Shown here piece by piece: positions 44,963-57,900 of a stretch of 64,000 nucleotides of DNA. The stretch is from Agrostemma githago. Lineage: Eukaryota; Streptophyta; Magnoliopsida; Caryophyllales; Caryophyllaceae. The stretch covers positions 55,927,701-55,991,700 of the forward strand of contig OY288247.1 in assembly GCA_958450325.1 (NCBI GenBank). Direction: 5' to 3'. The notes below the pieces were generated by a model. That model worked only from the letters and a program-made list of their open reading frames with translations. It had not been told where the DNA came from and did not search any database. Made by a program: the position numbers and the translations under genes. Within the stretch, counting starts at the first letter, position 1; the number at the start of each line of letters is the position of its first letter.

Positions 44963-46951
44963 ATACATCATTACTGGTAGGACTATAATTAAAATGCTTT
45001 TGATTGATTGTGTGTGTCTCTCTCTCTCTCTCTATTGGCTTCAACGTTGTTAAACAAGAATGGATGGATGAATGTTGAGATTTTTGTTCAGGATGTTTGA
45101 AAATGAGTTTAATTTTAGTTTTGCTGGAATTATGTTGGCTCCCTCCCTCCTCTGGTTAGACTTAATTGAGCAAATGTTAATCGTTTCGTTACTGAGTTGA
45201 GTATTCATATATGTTTGTTTTAGTATTTGATTGATGGAATTACGATCCATCTTCTTTTGAGTATCTATTTGAGCTACATTACTACTTAGATAAAGTGGAT
45301 TATGGTGAAACCAAGTGGTGTCATTTATGAGTATATGCTCGTACGTACTCCGTAGTATTTAGGCAAATACAGATGCTGGATTAGTTCTAGTTCACGTGAA
45401 GATGTGATTATGGATGGTTAAGGATCTAGTGTTGTCAATGACATAAGACTTTTGGTTCTTTCCAACGGCTCCTGCCGGTTAGTCGAACTTATTCGTGAAT
45501 GGTCCGTCCATGCTTATTATCTGGGATAATGTAATGCGTTAGGGGCTTTTATGGTTGTCTTGAGTTTATGAGCAATTTGTTATGCTGAGGCGCTGAATGA
45601 TTTTGGGATGACTCGTTTCTTAAGGGTAGTTTCGTCAGCCATGAAGTTCACATTTTTTTCAGTGACTCTCCATATAAATGGGGGTTACTTTGTAAGTGGA
45701 ACTCATGTTTTATGTGTTGACATTTCATTTCAGACCAGGTTCTTAGACAATTCCTCATGAAATAGCTGAGTTTGACACTTGGGTACACACCTGTGTCCGA
45801 CTCTTCAAACCGAGTCCAAGTAACATAGGATATAGTCTAAGTAAATAGCTGAGTCCGAGTCTAAGTAAAATAGATGTTAGGATTATCTGCTTTTCCTATT
45901 AACATCTCCACTGATATTTATATAAAAGCTCTGTAGCTGTTGTTTTTAGGAGATATCATTGTTTCTGGTAGGAATGGTAGCTGTTAATTATGTGACTATT
46001 CTTTCTTTTTCATACGGAGTATTTTACAATACTTGCTGAAAGAATTAGGGTTTGCCGAGCTTGCTTGCTTTCCTTAGATAGGGGTACCCCACAAGAACGG
46101 AAGTGCCGAAGCTTTGTTTACAAGAATGTTGTATTGAATTTGGTCTAGTAGTGTGAGTTTCTGACATTATGGTCAATTTCTTTTATCAGTTTATCCGTCT
46201 CTAAGGCCATGTTTTTTCCAGTTTATTTTTAGTTCAGTGCAGCAAAGGCCACTTGTTTTCAGTTCATTCTTGTTATGTTCATTTTTTTTCTCAGCCAACT
46301 TAGTTAACCCACTTTAGTTCAGTTAAATTAGGGTAGGCTCACTTAAGTCGAAAAGAAAAGGGCCTAACTATAGCATCTTTCTGGTTATTCTTCTCAAATC
46401 TCACATAAAGAGTTTTAACACTATACGGAGTACTAAACAAAGTTGTTATTAACAATTTGACACCCACAATGAACAACTTTATTTTTAAACAGAATTCTTA
46501 CTTGACAAGCCTAGCAATAAGAACTACCGCTGCATTCGTTCTGAAAAGAAAAATCAATAACCTTCATATTTACCTCTTGAATACGAGTACTTGATTAACT
46601 ATTGATAAGTGAAGAATATTCGAAATTTCTTACAATAAACTCCCCACGTACCAGTCATTTGTTTACCTTTGGTTTTGACACAAATACCAAAGGGGAACGA
46701 ACTATTTGTAATGACAAGTGGATGATTCATAACTATCCTAACATAGAAAGGTAAATAAATGGCTAAAACACCCTAAAATGAAATAGGTAAACAAATTATT
46801 GGAGCAGACAAAGCATAAGAAATAAGATTGATCTTGTTTGATTTGTCTTTACGAGTATTAAGAAAACTTAACTTGTAATGAACTTGCCTAATGCAAATGG
46901 GACGTGCTATTTCATACACGAAAATTACGTCGTTGTACACGCATATTTCGT
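44963..46951. other. Intergenic DNA downstream of OSTC
   Basis: About 2 kb containing the presumed OSTC 3' UTR, a short (TC)n run at 45017-45034 and several TACGGAGTA/TACTCCGTA words (45345, 46015, 46424) that suggest old MITE ends. I see no coding region. Confidence 0.6.
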
Positions 46952-46956
46952 ATTTG

Positions 46957-47184
46957 TTTTACAGTAGTCAATAATTGTTGTAAAGTTGTTTAGCATAACA
47001 AACTCTAACTAACTGTTGCTGATGTGGCAAGTTGTTAGGTTGTTAGGAAAGTTGTTAGAATTCGGTTATATAAACCAATGTAATCTCTACAATCAATCCA
47101 ATCACAAAATCATTCCCTTCTATATGTTCTATCTTATCCTATGAAATTCTCTCTCTATCTTCTCAATCCAAGCCTTCTCTAACA
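46957..47184 (+). repeat. 5' LTR of the chromovirus
   Basis: It starts TTTTACAG where the 3' copy has TGTTACAG, so the terminal G is mutated, and ends CTCTAACA. The exact start was fixed by the ATTTG duplication. TATATAAA lies in GGTTATATAAACC near 47065. Confidence 0.9.
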
Positions 47185-47185
47185 T

Positions 47186-47197
47186 TGGTATCAGAGC
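47186..47197 (+). promoter_or_regulatory. Primer binding site, initiator tRNA-Met
   Basis: TGGTATCAGAGC one base after the LTR end is the standard initiator-Met complement used by many plant retroelements. Confidence 0.92.
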
Positions 47198-47251
47198 TCT
47201 TTCTGGGCCAATTTTTTGTCGAAACTGGCGAAAACAAGAAAAGGTGCAGCA

Positions 47252-48325
47252 ATGAAGGAACAATTCAGAAACATGGAGTCCAGACAGAAGAAATTGGAGG
47301 ATCAATTGTCTTCCATGGGGGTTTAATTTATAGAATTAATGAAGGTTCTTCAGGATCGAACTAATGAGGCTATAGTTCAAAACGCGGTACCTCTAAATCA
47401 GAACAATCGAACTCTTGGGTATGTTCCTAAACTAGAATTCCCAATTTTTTATGGTAGTAATGCGAGAAATTGGTTGCGGAATTGTGAAAAATACTTTGTT
47501 TTGTGTAAAATCCCCGATAATCAGAAATTAGACTTTGCATCAATTCATATGAGTGGTAAAGCTGAATTGTGGTATAGTAGCTACATTGTTGGGAGGATGA
47601 ATTTGTCTTGGGTCGAGTTTGTGGTGGATTTATGTGCTCGTTTTAAAGATGAAACTGGTAGTAATGTGATAGAACAATTCAACCAATTGAATCAAAATGG
47701 TTCGATAGAAGAATATCTTGATGAATTTGAGTCTTTACGAGCTTTGGTGTTGCAGAAAAACCTAACTCTACCTTCTGACTATTTTCTTGATAGCTTTGTT
47801 GGGGGCCTTAAACCTGGGTTAAAGCCATTTGTAAGAGCATTTAAACCATCTTCTTTGGCAGACGCAATAGAATATGCTAGATTGCAGGAGGAAAATCTGG
47901 CGACCATTAGTAAGGTATATAAACCCAGATTTCGTAGCTTCGACAGCAGTGGGGTGAATAGGTTGAACAATGTGAAACCACCACTATTACCCACTCCTGG
48001 TACCAAACATGTGTTCAATAAACTCAAGGCTCCTCTAAATTTTCACCTAGACCCACTAAATATATTTCTGCTGCTAAGTGAGAGAGAAAATTGGAAAAGG
48101 GGAATGCTATTATTGTGACAAACCGGTTGAAAGGGGGCATAAATGTGAAAACAGACAAAACCAACTATTTTTGGTTGAGGTTTCTGGGGCAGGTGAGGAA
48201 ATGGAAGAAGATCAGGAGGATGTAATAGATGATTTAGGGGATATAAACGAACCCTTTATCTCTGTTAATGCCCTGAGTGGTAGTCCTAGTTTTTCTACTA
48301 TGAGAGTAGTGGGTTATGTCACTAT
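47252..48325 (+). pseudogene. Chromovirus gag
   Basis: ATG at 47252; a premature TAA lies at 47324-47326 and the frame then stays open to 48116. The capsid-type core reads LEFPIFYGSNARNWLRNCEK (from about 47429), later SIEEYLDEFESLR. A frameshift near 48080-48110 moves to the frame carrying the zinc knuckle CYYCDKPVERGHKC (about 48105-48146) and QLFLVEV, both typical of chromovirus Gag. The capsid core region itself is open after the early stop. Confidence 0.88.
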
Positions 48326-48859
48326 GTGGGAAAGCGACCCATTCATATTTTGATAGATTCTGGGAGTACACATAATTTTGTGGATATAAATATTGCTAAA
48401 AAATTAGACCTTCCAATGACCAAAATTGATCCCCAAGCTGTTGCTATTGCGGATGGAAACCATTTAGCATGTCAATACATTAGCAAAGGGTTTTGGTGGA
48501 CATTACACAACAAGAAGTTCCAGACTGATGTTATGATGATACCTTTGGGCAGCTGTGATATGGTACTAAGTGTCCAGTGGCTTAGTATCTTAGGTCCCAT
48601 TGTGTGGGATTTTCGAAAATTACTGATGGAGTTTTCAGTAGGTAATGACAAATTTTGCCTCAAAGGTATTCCCCCGCAGAAAGGGAAAATCATAGGGGAA
48701 CCTTCTATGAAGTGGATGGAGCATGCCACTCAATTTTGTATGTTACAGTGGGTAGGAGAAGTGTCTGAGGTGTCTGCCTACTCTGTGGAGCCTGTTCCAG
48801 TCCAATTTTCAGCAACCCTCACTAAATTGTACGTTAACCCAGTTTTCTGGCATATTTGA
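48326..48859 (+). pseudogene. Chromovirus aspartic protease
   Basis: The active site reads LIDSGSTHNFVD (about 48350-48385) with Asp-Ser-Gly intact, followed by LGSCDMVLSVQWLSILGPIVWDF, the usual flap/C-terminal part of this group. The frame ends at 48857-48859 and RT continues in another frame, so a frameshift lies near 48850. The protease cleaves the element's polyprotein. Confidence 0.85.
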
Positions 48860-50420
48860 AGAACCCACAGCAATACCACCTCTCAGGGGAATAGTGGACC
48901 ACGGGATCCCTTTGGAACCTGGGGCACAGCCCATGAACATCAGCTATAGATATCCTCTCAAACAGAGGGATATCATTGAGAAACTTATGCAGGACATGCT
49001 AGATATGGGTACAATACAGAATAGTTCAAGCCCCTTTGCATCTCCTGTAGTATTATTGGTAGGCAAGAAGGATGGTAGTTGGAGGCTTTGTGTTGATTAT
49101 ATAGCTCTCAACAAGAAAACTATCAAAGATAAGTTCTCTATTCCAGTTATTGATGAACTCATTGATGAGTTGTCTGGAGTAACCATCTTTACTAAGTTGG
49201 ACCTTAGAGTTGAATATCATCATCTCAGGCTTCACCCTAGTGATGTACACAAAACCGCTTTCAAAACTCATAGTGGGCATTATGAGTTCTTGGTGATGCC
49301 ATTTGGGTTGGCAAATGCTCCCGCCTCCTTTCAAGGGTGGATGGGTGAGATATTCAAACCTTTGCTTAGGAAATGTGTTTTGGTCTTTTTTGATGACATA
49401 TTAGTCTACAGTAATTCTGAACAAGACCATTGGGGGCATCTTGAGGAGGTCTTTGAACTTATGCAACAGAATCAGCTATATGCAAGGAGGAGTGAGTGTG
49501 CCTTTGCTATCCCAAAGGTTGAGTATTTGGGCCATTTTATTTCTGCAGAAGGAGTGTCCACTGACCCAAGAAAGGTGGAGAGTATAACGGGTTGGGTTAG
49601 TCCCAAAAATGTGAAAGAATTAAGGGGATTCTTGGGTTTATCCGGGTATTACAGGAAGTTTGTCAGGGGATATGCTACGCTTTCACACCCTCTGACCCAA
49701 TTGTTGAAGAAGGGAGGCTTTGAATGGTCTGACTTGGCAGAAGAAGCTTTTCAAGCACTCAAAGCAGCCTTGGTTTCTGCACCTGTACTAGCAGTTCTAG
49801 ATATCTCTAAGATCTTTGTAGTGGAAACTGATGCCTCCAATACAGGAATTGGTGCTGTTTTGTTGCAGGATCAACACCCTTTGTCTTTTATAAGTCGCAC
49901 TTTGGGCCCAAAATGGCAAAGACTCTCAGTGTATGAGAAAGAACTATTGGCTATTGTGTTTGTAGTCCAGAAGTGGGAGGAATACCTCAGTGGTCAGCAT
50001 TTTATCATCAAGACAGATCAAAAGAGCTTGAAGTGGTTGTTGGATCAGAAAATATCCCCTCCTTTCCAACAATTCTGGCTTTCCAAACTCATGGGCTTTG
50101 ATTATGAGATACAATACAAGGTAGGTAAAGAAAATTTGGTGGCAGATGCTTTATCTGGGAGGGTAGGTTTTGAAATAATGCTTTCAGCTATCTCCATAGT
50201 TGATTCCAATTTGGTGGGATTGATCAAGACTAGCTATACTACAGATCCCCATCTATCTCATATCTTACAACAAATTCAACAACACCAACCAGTTGCTGGG
50301 TATTCGGTGTTAGACGACTTAATCAGAAGGAAGGGAAGGATTTTTTTGTGTAATGTGATTCTCATTAATAATGAATTAGAATATTTGCACCATACAAAAC
50401 TTTATCTACAGCTACTTTGC
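48860..50420 (+). pseudogene. Chromovirus reverse transcriptase and RNase H
   Basis: RT starts with FEEPTAIPPLRGIVDHGIPL and runs open from 48894. Motifs are WRLCVDYIALNKKT, FTKLDLRVEYHHLRL, LVMPFGLANAPASFQ and FFDDILVYS (catalytic Asp pair, about 49387-49413). RNase H follows: ETDASNTGIGAVLL, YEKELLAIV, IKTDQKSLKWLL and LVADALSGR. The tail is cut off at the LINE junction near 50420. RT copies the RNA to DNA; RNase H removes the RNA. The domains look undamaged over 500 codons, but the protein would lack integrase. Confidence 0.93.
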
Positions 50421-51852
50421 CTTCTATAACCCTATCTTCTTAAGCCAATTTTTATGCTTTTCTATACAATGTTGAAAAGACGGATCCTGCAACCTCACTT
50501 GAATACAAGCTTTCACCATCTTAATCATCCCTGACGGAGCTATAATTCTATTCTCTAATCGAGCCTGATTCCTAGCCAACCAAATGAAGTAGATTATACC
50601 ATTAATGGCAGCCATAATAACCTTCTTCTTAAATAGCGACTTGCTTCTCCATTTAATCGCCCATTGAACCACTTCTCCCTGAATCTTTACCTCTAACCAG
50701 TTCTCCAAATGATGCACACATTTCCTGCTATAAGCACACTCAAAGAATAAATGATCATTTGATTCCAATCCCGCAGCACAGCACCAGCACATCCCAGAAC
50801 TAATAATCCCATACTTCTGCAATCTGTCAAATGTCAGCAAGTGTTTATGCATTGCTAACCAGCATATGAAACGATGCTTTGGCAAACTGATTCTGTTCCA
50901 TGCTAACGAGTGCCAGCAAACTTGTTCCTGTATACCAACAAACTGACGGCAACCTTGTTGTATAGTGTACCTGCCATTCTTCCATCCAGCATTGAGATAC
51001 ACCATTTTCAGCTCATTTTTAATCTTGCAAATCTGTCTCCAAGTCCAGCTGGAGTTTAGACTAGGTTCATAAAGCATCCAATCTTGCCCCTTTAAGTAAA
51101 TATAATTCACCCATTTAATCCAAAGATGGTCCTCCTTATTACTGACCCACCGCACATATTTCCCAAGAAGAGCCTTATTCCATGCTACACAGTCCAGAAT
51201 ACCCAAACTCCCCTGTTTGTTTTCAGTACAGCATTTACTCCAGGCCACCAGCGGGATTTTAGAGAAGCTCTCGCTGCCAGTCCACAAGTAATTGCGACAA
51301 ATTGCCTCAACTTTCTTAATAATACCTGTTGGAATCAGGAAAATACGAGCCCAATAGGAATGAAGTTGCGTTAAAATGGATCTAACTAGCACCAATCGTC
51401 CCCCATAACTCAGCTTCCTGACTCCCCATCCTTTAATCCTGGCCACCATTTTATCTATGATCTTGTTGCACTCATTATTAGCTAATCTTTTGTATGAGAT
51501 AGGAATACCAAGATAACGAAAAGGAAATTGACCTTGACGAAAGCCTGATAACCGGAGAATTATTTCTGTATCCTGAGCATTGACGCCATTCATATACAAA
51601 TCAGACTTTTCTCTGTTGATTTGCAGTCCCGACGCTGCACTAAATGTTAATAAGCTTCTCATTAACACTTTAATCGACTTAGGATTCCCTTTACTGAATA
51701 GCAGCAAGTCATCTGCGAATGCAAGATGACACAGTTTGAGCCCTCTACACAAAGGATGGAATAGGAACTCTTCCCTCATTGTTACATAACACAGTATCCT
51801 GCTTAGATATTCTAAGCATATGGTAAACAATAAAGGGGACATGGGATCCTAA
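50421..51852 (-). pseudogene. 5'-truncated LINE reverse transcriptase fragment, inserted antisense in the chromovirus
   Basis: A 472-codon minus-strand frame (51842 to 50424) of the plant L1-like type. It begins in RT (MSPLLFTICLEYLSR), has catalytic LAFADDLLLFSKG, thumb-like REKSDLYMNG and FRYLGIPISYKRL, and then a long C-terminal region with a zf-RVT-like CWCCAAGLESNDHLFFEC. The endonuclease and first half of RT are absent, as usual for 5'-truncated LINEs. The frame has no stop. No poly(A) tail or clear target duplication was found at the plus-strand left junction. Confidence 0.92.
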
Positions 51853-53172
51853 TTTGATGCTAATTTGAGAACAAAGATTATTAACTGGCAACATGCTTCC
51901 CCTGAAGGAGGTCATTCAGGTCGCGATGCCACATTAAAAAGGGTGAAGCAGCTGTTCTTTTGGAAGGGGTTATCTAAGGAAGTAAGCGAATACATCAGGA
52001 ATTGCGTTGTTTGTCAGGCATCATAATATGACAGAGAAACTTATCCTGGCTTACTCCAACCTCTCCCCCTCCCAGATACAGTTTGGTCTGACATTTTCAT
52101 GGACTTCGTTACTGGTCTTCCTAAATCTCAGAGCAAGGAAGTAATATTTGTGGTAGTCGACAGGTTGAATAAGTATGCTCATTTTGTGGATCTTGCTCAT
52201 CCTTTCACAGCAGTTGAAGTAGCTCAGGCTTATCTTAACAACATATTCAAATTGCATGGGTGGCCTAGAAGTATTGTCGGTGATAGGGATGATATTTTTC
52301 TTAGCTAGTTTTGGAAGGCCTTATTCACCATCCATGGTACAGAATTTTTGATGAGCTCCTCTTACCATCCTCAAACTAATGGGCAAACTGAGGTAGTAAG
52401 TAGGTGTTTAGAGACGTATTTGAGGTGTGTATGTGGGGATTCATCTAAGGACTGGTACATGGGGTTAGCATTAGCTGAGTTTTGGTACAACACTCACTTC
52501 CATGTATCCTTACAAGCTACTCCTTATGAGGTTGTTTATAATCAACCCCCTCCTTTGCATCTCCCTTATCTTCCTGGTGAATCTTCAGTTCAAGCTATAG
52601 ATAGGTCGATGCAAAAGAGAGAAGCTATGATCAAGGTCCTTAAGCATCATTTGGTAAGGGCTCAGAACAGAATGAAGACTCAAGCAGACAAACATAGATC
52701 TGATAGATCCTTCTTGGCAAGGGATTGAGTCTGGCTGAAGTTGCAACCTTATAGACAAAGCTCAGTTCATTGCAGGTCAAATTAGAAGCTCAGTCACAAA
52801 TACTTTGGACCCTTTCAGATTGAGAGTGTCGTAGGGAAGGTGACGTACAAGCTTAAGCTACCCAATGATTCTCTCATTCATAATGTTTTTCATGTCTCAC
52901 AACTTAAAGCTTTTCATGGAACACTACCAGTGTCAGTCCACATTCCACCTTGGTTTCAGAATCAAGATAGTACCAAAATTGTACTACCTGAAGCCATCTT
53001 GAACAGGAGGCAAGTGAAGTTTCAGAATAAAGTCGAAACTCAATATCTGGTACAATGGCAAGGCTACCTGGTATCTGAAGCAACTTAGGAAGCAGCAGAA
53101 CATGTTGAGGCCAAATATCCGCAATTCATTGTACAGAGTTGAGGTCAAGTCTCTTGTGAAGGAGGAAGATAT
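51853..53172 (+). pseudogene. Chromovirus integrase and chromodomain
   Basis: All in one frame, broken by five stops (TAA 52024, TAG 52306, TGA 52726, TAG 52783, TAG 53086) with no frameshift. The zinc region has WQHASPEGGHSG and CVVCQAS. The core has Asp in IFMDFVTGLP, Asp in VGDRDDIFLS and Glu in NGQTEVVSRC. The C-terminal part reads KYFGPFQIES ... LIHNVFHVSQLK, then the chromodomain EAILNRRQVKFQNK...YLVQWQGYLVSEAT. Chromodomains direct integration into marked chromatin. Confidence 0.93.
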
Positions 53173-53393
53173 GTTACAGTAGTCATTGTTGTAAAGTTGT
53201 TTAGCATAACAAACTCTAACTAACTGCTGATGTGGCAGGTTGTTAGGAAAGTTGTTAGAATTCGGTTATATAAACCAATGTAATCTCTACAATCAATTCA
53301 TTCAATTCAATCACAAAATCATTCCCTTCTATTTGTTCTATCTTATCCTCTGAAATTCTCTCTCTATCTTCTCAATCCAAGCCTTCTCTAACA
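53173..53393 (+). repeat. 3' LTR of the chromovirus
   Basis: It starts TGTTACAG right after a purine-rich GAAGGAGGAAGATA and ends CTCTAACA, matching the 5' LTR with small indels. Confidence 0.92.
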
Positions 53394-54940
53394 ATTTGCC
53401 CTCCTCCCCATTCCTCTTCACCCTTGTTCAATTTGAGAGGAAAGAATGAAAAATGAAGCACCACCCTTCACGACATCCCCACTAACCCAAACCAGCATTA
53501 TTCCTCTTATCCTCTCTGCTAACCCAAACCACCTCGACTCCGGCGCGTCACCATCATCGATACCACCTGAACTCCAGCGCACCACTGCAATCCATACCGC
53601 ATCTTCCCATGTATCTCCAATGGATAGCCACCATTGTTAGCCCAGATGCTGACCACGACGCCAGGTCGATCACCAAACTACGATGCCTAGCCAACCTCTA
53701 TCAGCTTCGTCCTTCTCTCCACCGCGGGTCCACCTGCACCACCTGCAATCACCCCCCACCGGACAACCCAATCCTAAATCACTCAAACCCTAATTACAAA
53801 AAATAAATTATAACTAGAAATTAAAAAAGTCCTCTAATTCAATTTCTAATTAGAAATTAATGAAATTATTTACTAAATGAATAAATAACTAGTTTCATGT
53901 CTCAATTAAGATTTATAATTGATACTCCCTCCAAGTTCCTATTATTGTCTCACTTTTTCTTTTTGGACTGAGTTTAATTTTTGTCCCACTTTCCTTTTTA
54001 GGTCATCAATGTGTGGTTCACAATTACTCTTCCATTTCTCTCTCTTCCTCCCTTTTTCAAACACTCATTTCCCCTTATTTTTAGGGAGTATTTAGTTTTT
54101 GCTTAAATTATTTAGGTTTTTAGGGAAATATGTAGCATTCCATTAGAGAGGTTTTTTTAAGGGTAATAATGGAAAAATTAATGAGAAAATATGTACAACG
54201 TAGTAATATTCGTGTATGATTTAACAATTCCGAATGCAAATTTAATGATATTGACAGGATCCACAACTTTCTCATGATAGGAAGGTTGGAATTAAAAGGA
54301 TGCTGTATTAAAATCAAACTAACAATATTGGATCCAAATTGACCAAAAAAAGTGTGTACAATTAAGACTCTGATCTTTGGAGTTTGGACAATACTCACAG
54401 TCACACCTACGAAGAACAATCAAGCCATATCAACAATTTTGAGTTCTGATCTAATCACAATTCACAATGCGTGCTTTTTACAAATGATAACGACAACATT
54501 AAGGCTTTCAAATAATACCTGAAGACGAACAGCTACAGGGATAAGTTCCTCGTATACCAGAATTATACCACAATTTTATGTATATATGGTGCACATAAAA
54601 GCTCACACAGTAGAGTAGAACAAGACATAGCTACAGCTCTTAAAGGCAACATCAGCCTGAACAAAACAAGCACCAGTGACCAGGCACGGTTTAAAGAGGA
54701 AATCGTAGTATTTACACCGTGTCTAAAGTTTTCACACTGACATATCAAAAGGGTCACTGGACTTCAATTTGACAAAAGGCAAAATGTTAGTTGAGCAAAA
54801 GTGAGCTGAAAGATGTATCTAATCTTCTTCTGTGTATAGGTTACGTGTGTCCCCGTGTTCCCTAACCTGAAATAGTCACAAATATGCAAGGAACAAATTA
54901 GAAGAAAGATTATGGCATCTAAAGGAAGCTTAAATAGGGC
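53394..54940. other. Intergenic DNA between chromovirus and the Ca2+-ATPase gene
   Basis: 53400-53800 is C-rich with short open frames I do not recognise. The rest is AT-rich, with a small MITE at 53925-54088. The part near 54560-54940 probably includes the 3' UTR of the ATPase gene on the minus strand. Confidence 0.55.
53925..54088. mobile_element. Stowaway-like MITE
   Basis: About 164 bp beginning CTCCCTCC and ending TTAGGGAG between TA dinucleotides (53923-53924, 54089-54090). Only 6 terminal bases pair, so it is a decayed copy. Confidence 0.6.
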
Positions 54941-54951
54941 TTAAGACTTAC
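54862..54951 (-). other. Alternative terminal splice site of the Ca2+-ATPase gene
   Basis: GTAAGT at 54951-54946 overlaps the last codons, and an acceptor (TTTCAG) ends at 54867. Splicing here would replace the final Lys-Ser-stop with a stop at 54864-54862, changing the end by only two residues. Confidence 0.5.
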
Positions 54952-57900
54952 TACTACGACTACTTCTTTGACGGTTTCTCCTGAACTTCAGATAATTGCT
55001 CAGAGGTGTCTCCGGTACCGGTATCAACTTCCCCAAAGCAGCTAGCGGCCAACTGGATTAAAATGCAAGGTAAAAAAGGACTTTAGCTGTAAAGACGACT
55101 ATACACGTCCCCATGTGGAAGTTTCAAGGGTCAGATATAGAATCCATTTCATGACCTTGACGTGAGCGTCTTGTCAAACACAAGTGAAATCACAAAGCCT
55201 AAAGGTTAAGGTCAAAGTGATACATATAACAAAGTCAAAGTGACGAGTCTTGCCATACATGCCCCTTTCAATATTTAGAGACTTACCCCACAAAACCTAT
55301 CACAATGCAAACAATCCACAACTTCCAGTTGAGCTTCACAGTCGATGCAAACTTGCCAAGGAACTCAACTATGACAATCTGCCAGACAAAAATAGCAAAC
55401 AGCACATTGGTTTGTGTAGTCAAGGACATAGTAATGCAAGTGAATTACAGATTTAACATTTTTTTAGCAGCCTTACCTGAAGTATCAGAGTTATAGCCAC
55501 AATTCCCATAAAAAGACGATTCTTTACAACTCCTTCAAATATATTTAATTGATCAGGCTTGCGAGCATTGAATTCGTTGAAAATCTGAAAATCAACAATC
55601 GAGGAGTTAATCAAATACAAGAAGATAAATGCAAGGGGCAAGAAGAGGGATTTTTTTTGGGGGGTGGGGGTCTGGCAAAGGTAACAGATCTCCAGTTCGA
55701 ATGAGACTAGATTCTTTATTGACAATTAAAGAAGAAACTCCTCACAATGACACAAGTTACAATTTGTTCTTAAATATAAGGACAACTCAGAAGGACAAAT
55801 TTAAAGGCCTTCGCAATGGTAAAATGAAGTATCAGATGTAATTGAGGTGATGGTCGAGAAATCTCAGTACCATCTATCAAATTCAAAAGCATTCACCAAA
55901 TACATAAGATCTTGCAGGTGTACATGTTGCCCACTGTTCTCTGACAATAGTACATTATACCTCAAGTTAAGGAAGGAAATACGGGTGAAGTAACAGTGAT
56001 GTTTTGAAATATTGGTTGACCAGGCAAGATAAACTAGAATCTGTTACATATAGAAAGCATTTTCATACCATGTTTTTCAGTAATCCTATCATAATGGTGT
56101 GCTTTCTTAAGCAATTTCCCCGATCCATATATTTGAGAGAGATCTTATGTAATTTCTAACAACTAAAATACGTTGAGTGAGTTTTTTTAATCTGTTTCAA
56201 TATCTTATGTGTAGAGCATGTAGACAAACATGAAGTATCAGGTAACGCTACCCATGTCCAGCGGATGCATACTAATGGACGAAACTATATATCAACAAAA
56301 CTTGTGGGCAATCTTGCTCACCTGACAAAAAACAAAAGCATTGAAGATCACAGTGTTCTTCACTTTGTTAGCAAGTTCAGCAGGATCATTCTGAAGATGT
56401 AAGATATTTCGACCTTCAAAGTTGAGTACAAGAAGAACAATCACTTGATACACGGCCTGCAATGCAGAATTACAAGTCAAAATTGGCATACAAGTACTCA
56501 ATTATTACGCTAGGAATAACTACACATTGTAGGCATACCTGTAACAGTAAATTTCTCCACATTATATTCGTTATAAGAGGTTCCCTGAAAAAAAAGAGTT
56601 TAAATTCCAAGTTTCAGAAGGCAATCAAAGAAAATGTTCCTGACTTACACAGGCAAGCTAACGGATTAAAGGGCAAATTTTACCTAACAACTATTAGGCC
56701 TAGGCCTACACTTTTATATGGCACGAAATGTTGTGGGGTAAAGCATAGTCATGTGCAAAAATCAATGTAGCATAAATGTGCATGCTAAGATGCATGGGTG
56801 ACCATACAAGAAAGGATCGACTTAGAAATGAGGTGATTAGGAAAAAAATTCCGAGTGGCCCCTATTAGAGGATAAGTTGATGTGGAATTGGTTAAAGGTT
56901 TGGAGATGTGAGATGGAAGCCAATTGATGCGCCAATACGGAGAGTTGAAAAATGGAGAGAGCATAGGTTGGTGAGGGGTAGAGGAAGACCTAAACAAACT
57001 TGTATAAGAGTGGTTGAGAATGATATAAAGTTTCTTGGGACCGGAGAAGCTACGGCGTTGGATAGGACGATGTGGATGGTGAGAATTCGGGTGGTTGATG
57101 ATATTTGAGGATTATCTCTTATCTTTTTATTTTTCTAAATTATTATTATTACGAGTATTATTTTTCACAACTATTATTACTAATATTATTTTTATTTACT
57201 AAATTTTTCTTCTTAAACTTGGAACTTCTAACCCTTTTTACAAAATCATTATTAACACTTTCAACTTTATTTTGAGATTGAAAGTGTGTGTTTTTAGTAT
57301 TCTCCTTATTACTATTACTACTATTATGCATTTGTATATGATTGTTTTATGGAGACGACTTGACGAGTTCGGATAACGATTCAGGTTAGCTGACCCCAAA
57401 TTTTTTGGAGACTAAGGCTCCGATGTTGTTCTACACAGGTAAGCTAAGGCCAAGTAAAAAATATGATCAAGAAAGCACAAAACTATCTAGTTCAACAACG
57501 CTGAAGGCATAGCAATAATTTTGAGAGCTTAGGTGATCATGTAGGTGTTTGCTACATAGCTACTTATTTGCTAATATCACCTAAAAATCCATTAAACAAA
57601 GGTTTTCTACTGTGGCTCACATTAGTACTGTCCCCTAAATAAATATTTGCAGTTAAAGTCTTAGAGCATATCATACTACTATGCAAGAAACAACTTTAAA
57701 CTTGTTAAAATGCTTGGAATATGACATGTCAAACAATATTTACTGCTCATCAGCAAATGATAACCCAAGCATAATGTATTCAGTCAAGAAGAACAAGCAC
57801 AAATAAAGAATATCATAATTAAGAATGATAAAGAGATCCGGCGCAAACCTGCGACCGACAGGAGGTCTGTGCATAAGGTGATCTGTGGGTGGTTCCGTAG

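Larger units (their letters stand above)
46957..53393 (+). mobile_element. Chromovirus (Ty3/gypsy with chromodomain), interrupted by a LINE fragment
   Basis: LTRs of about 225 bp (46957-47184 and 53173-53393), an initiator-Met primer site, Gag, protease, RT, RNase H, integrase and a C-terminal chromodomain, in order on the plus strand. A perfect ATTTG duplication (46952-46956 and 53394-53398) shows a clean insertion. The small LTRs and chromodomain suggest the Reina-like group. A minus-strand LINE piece (about 50420-51850) is inserted between RNase H and integrase. Numerous stops and frameshifts make it inactive. Confidence 0.93.

Noticed and set aside
44501..44971. 156-codon minus-strand frame over OSTC
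   Set aside because: A GC-driven shadow of the real gene with no homology.
53446..53806. Possible small protein genes after the chromovirus
   Set aside because: Short C-rich frames without a recognised motif or good start context.
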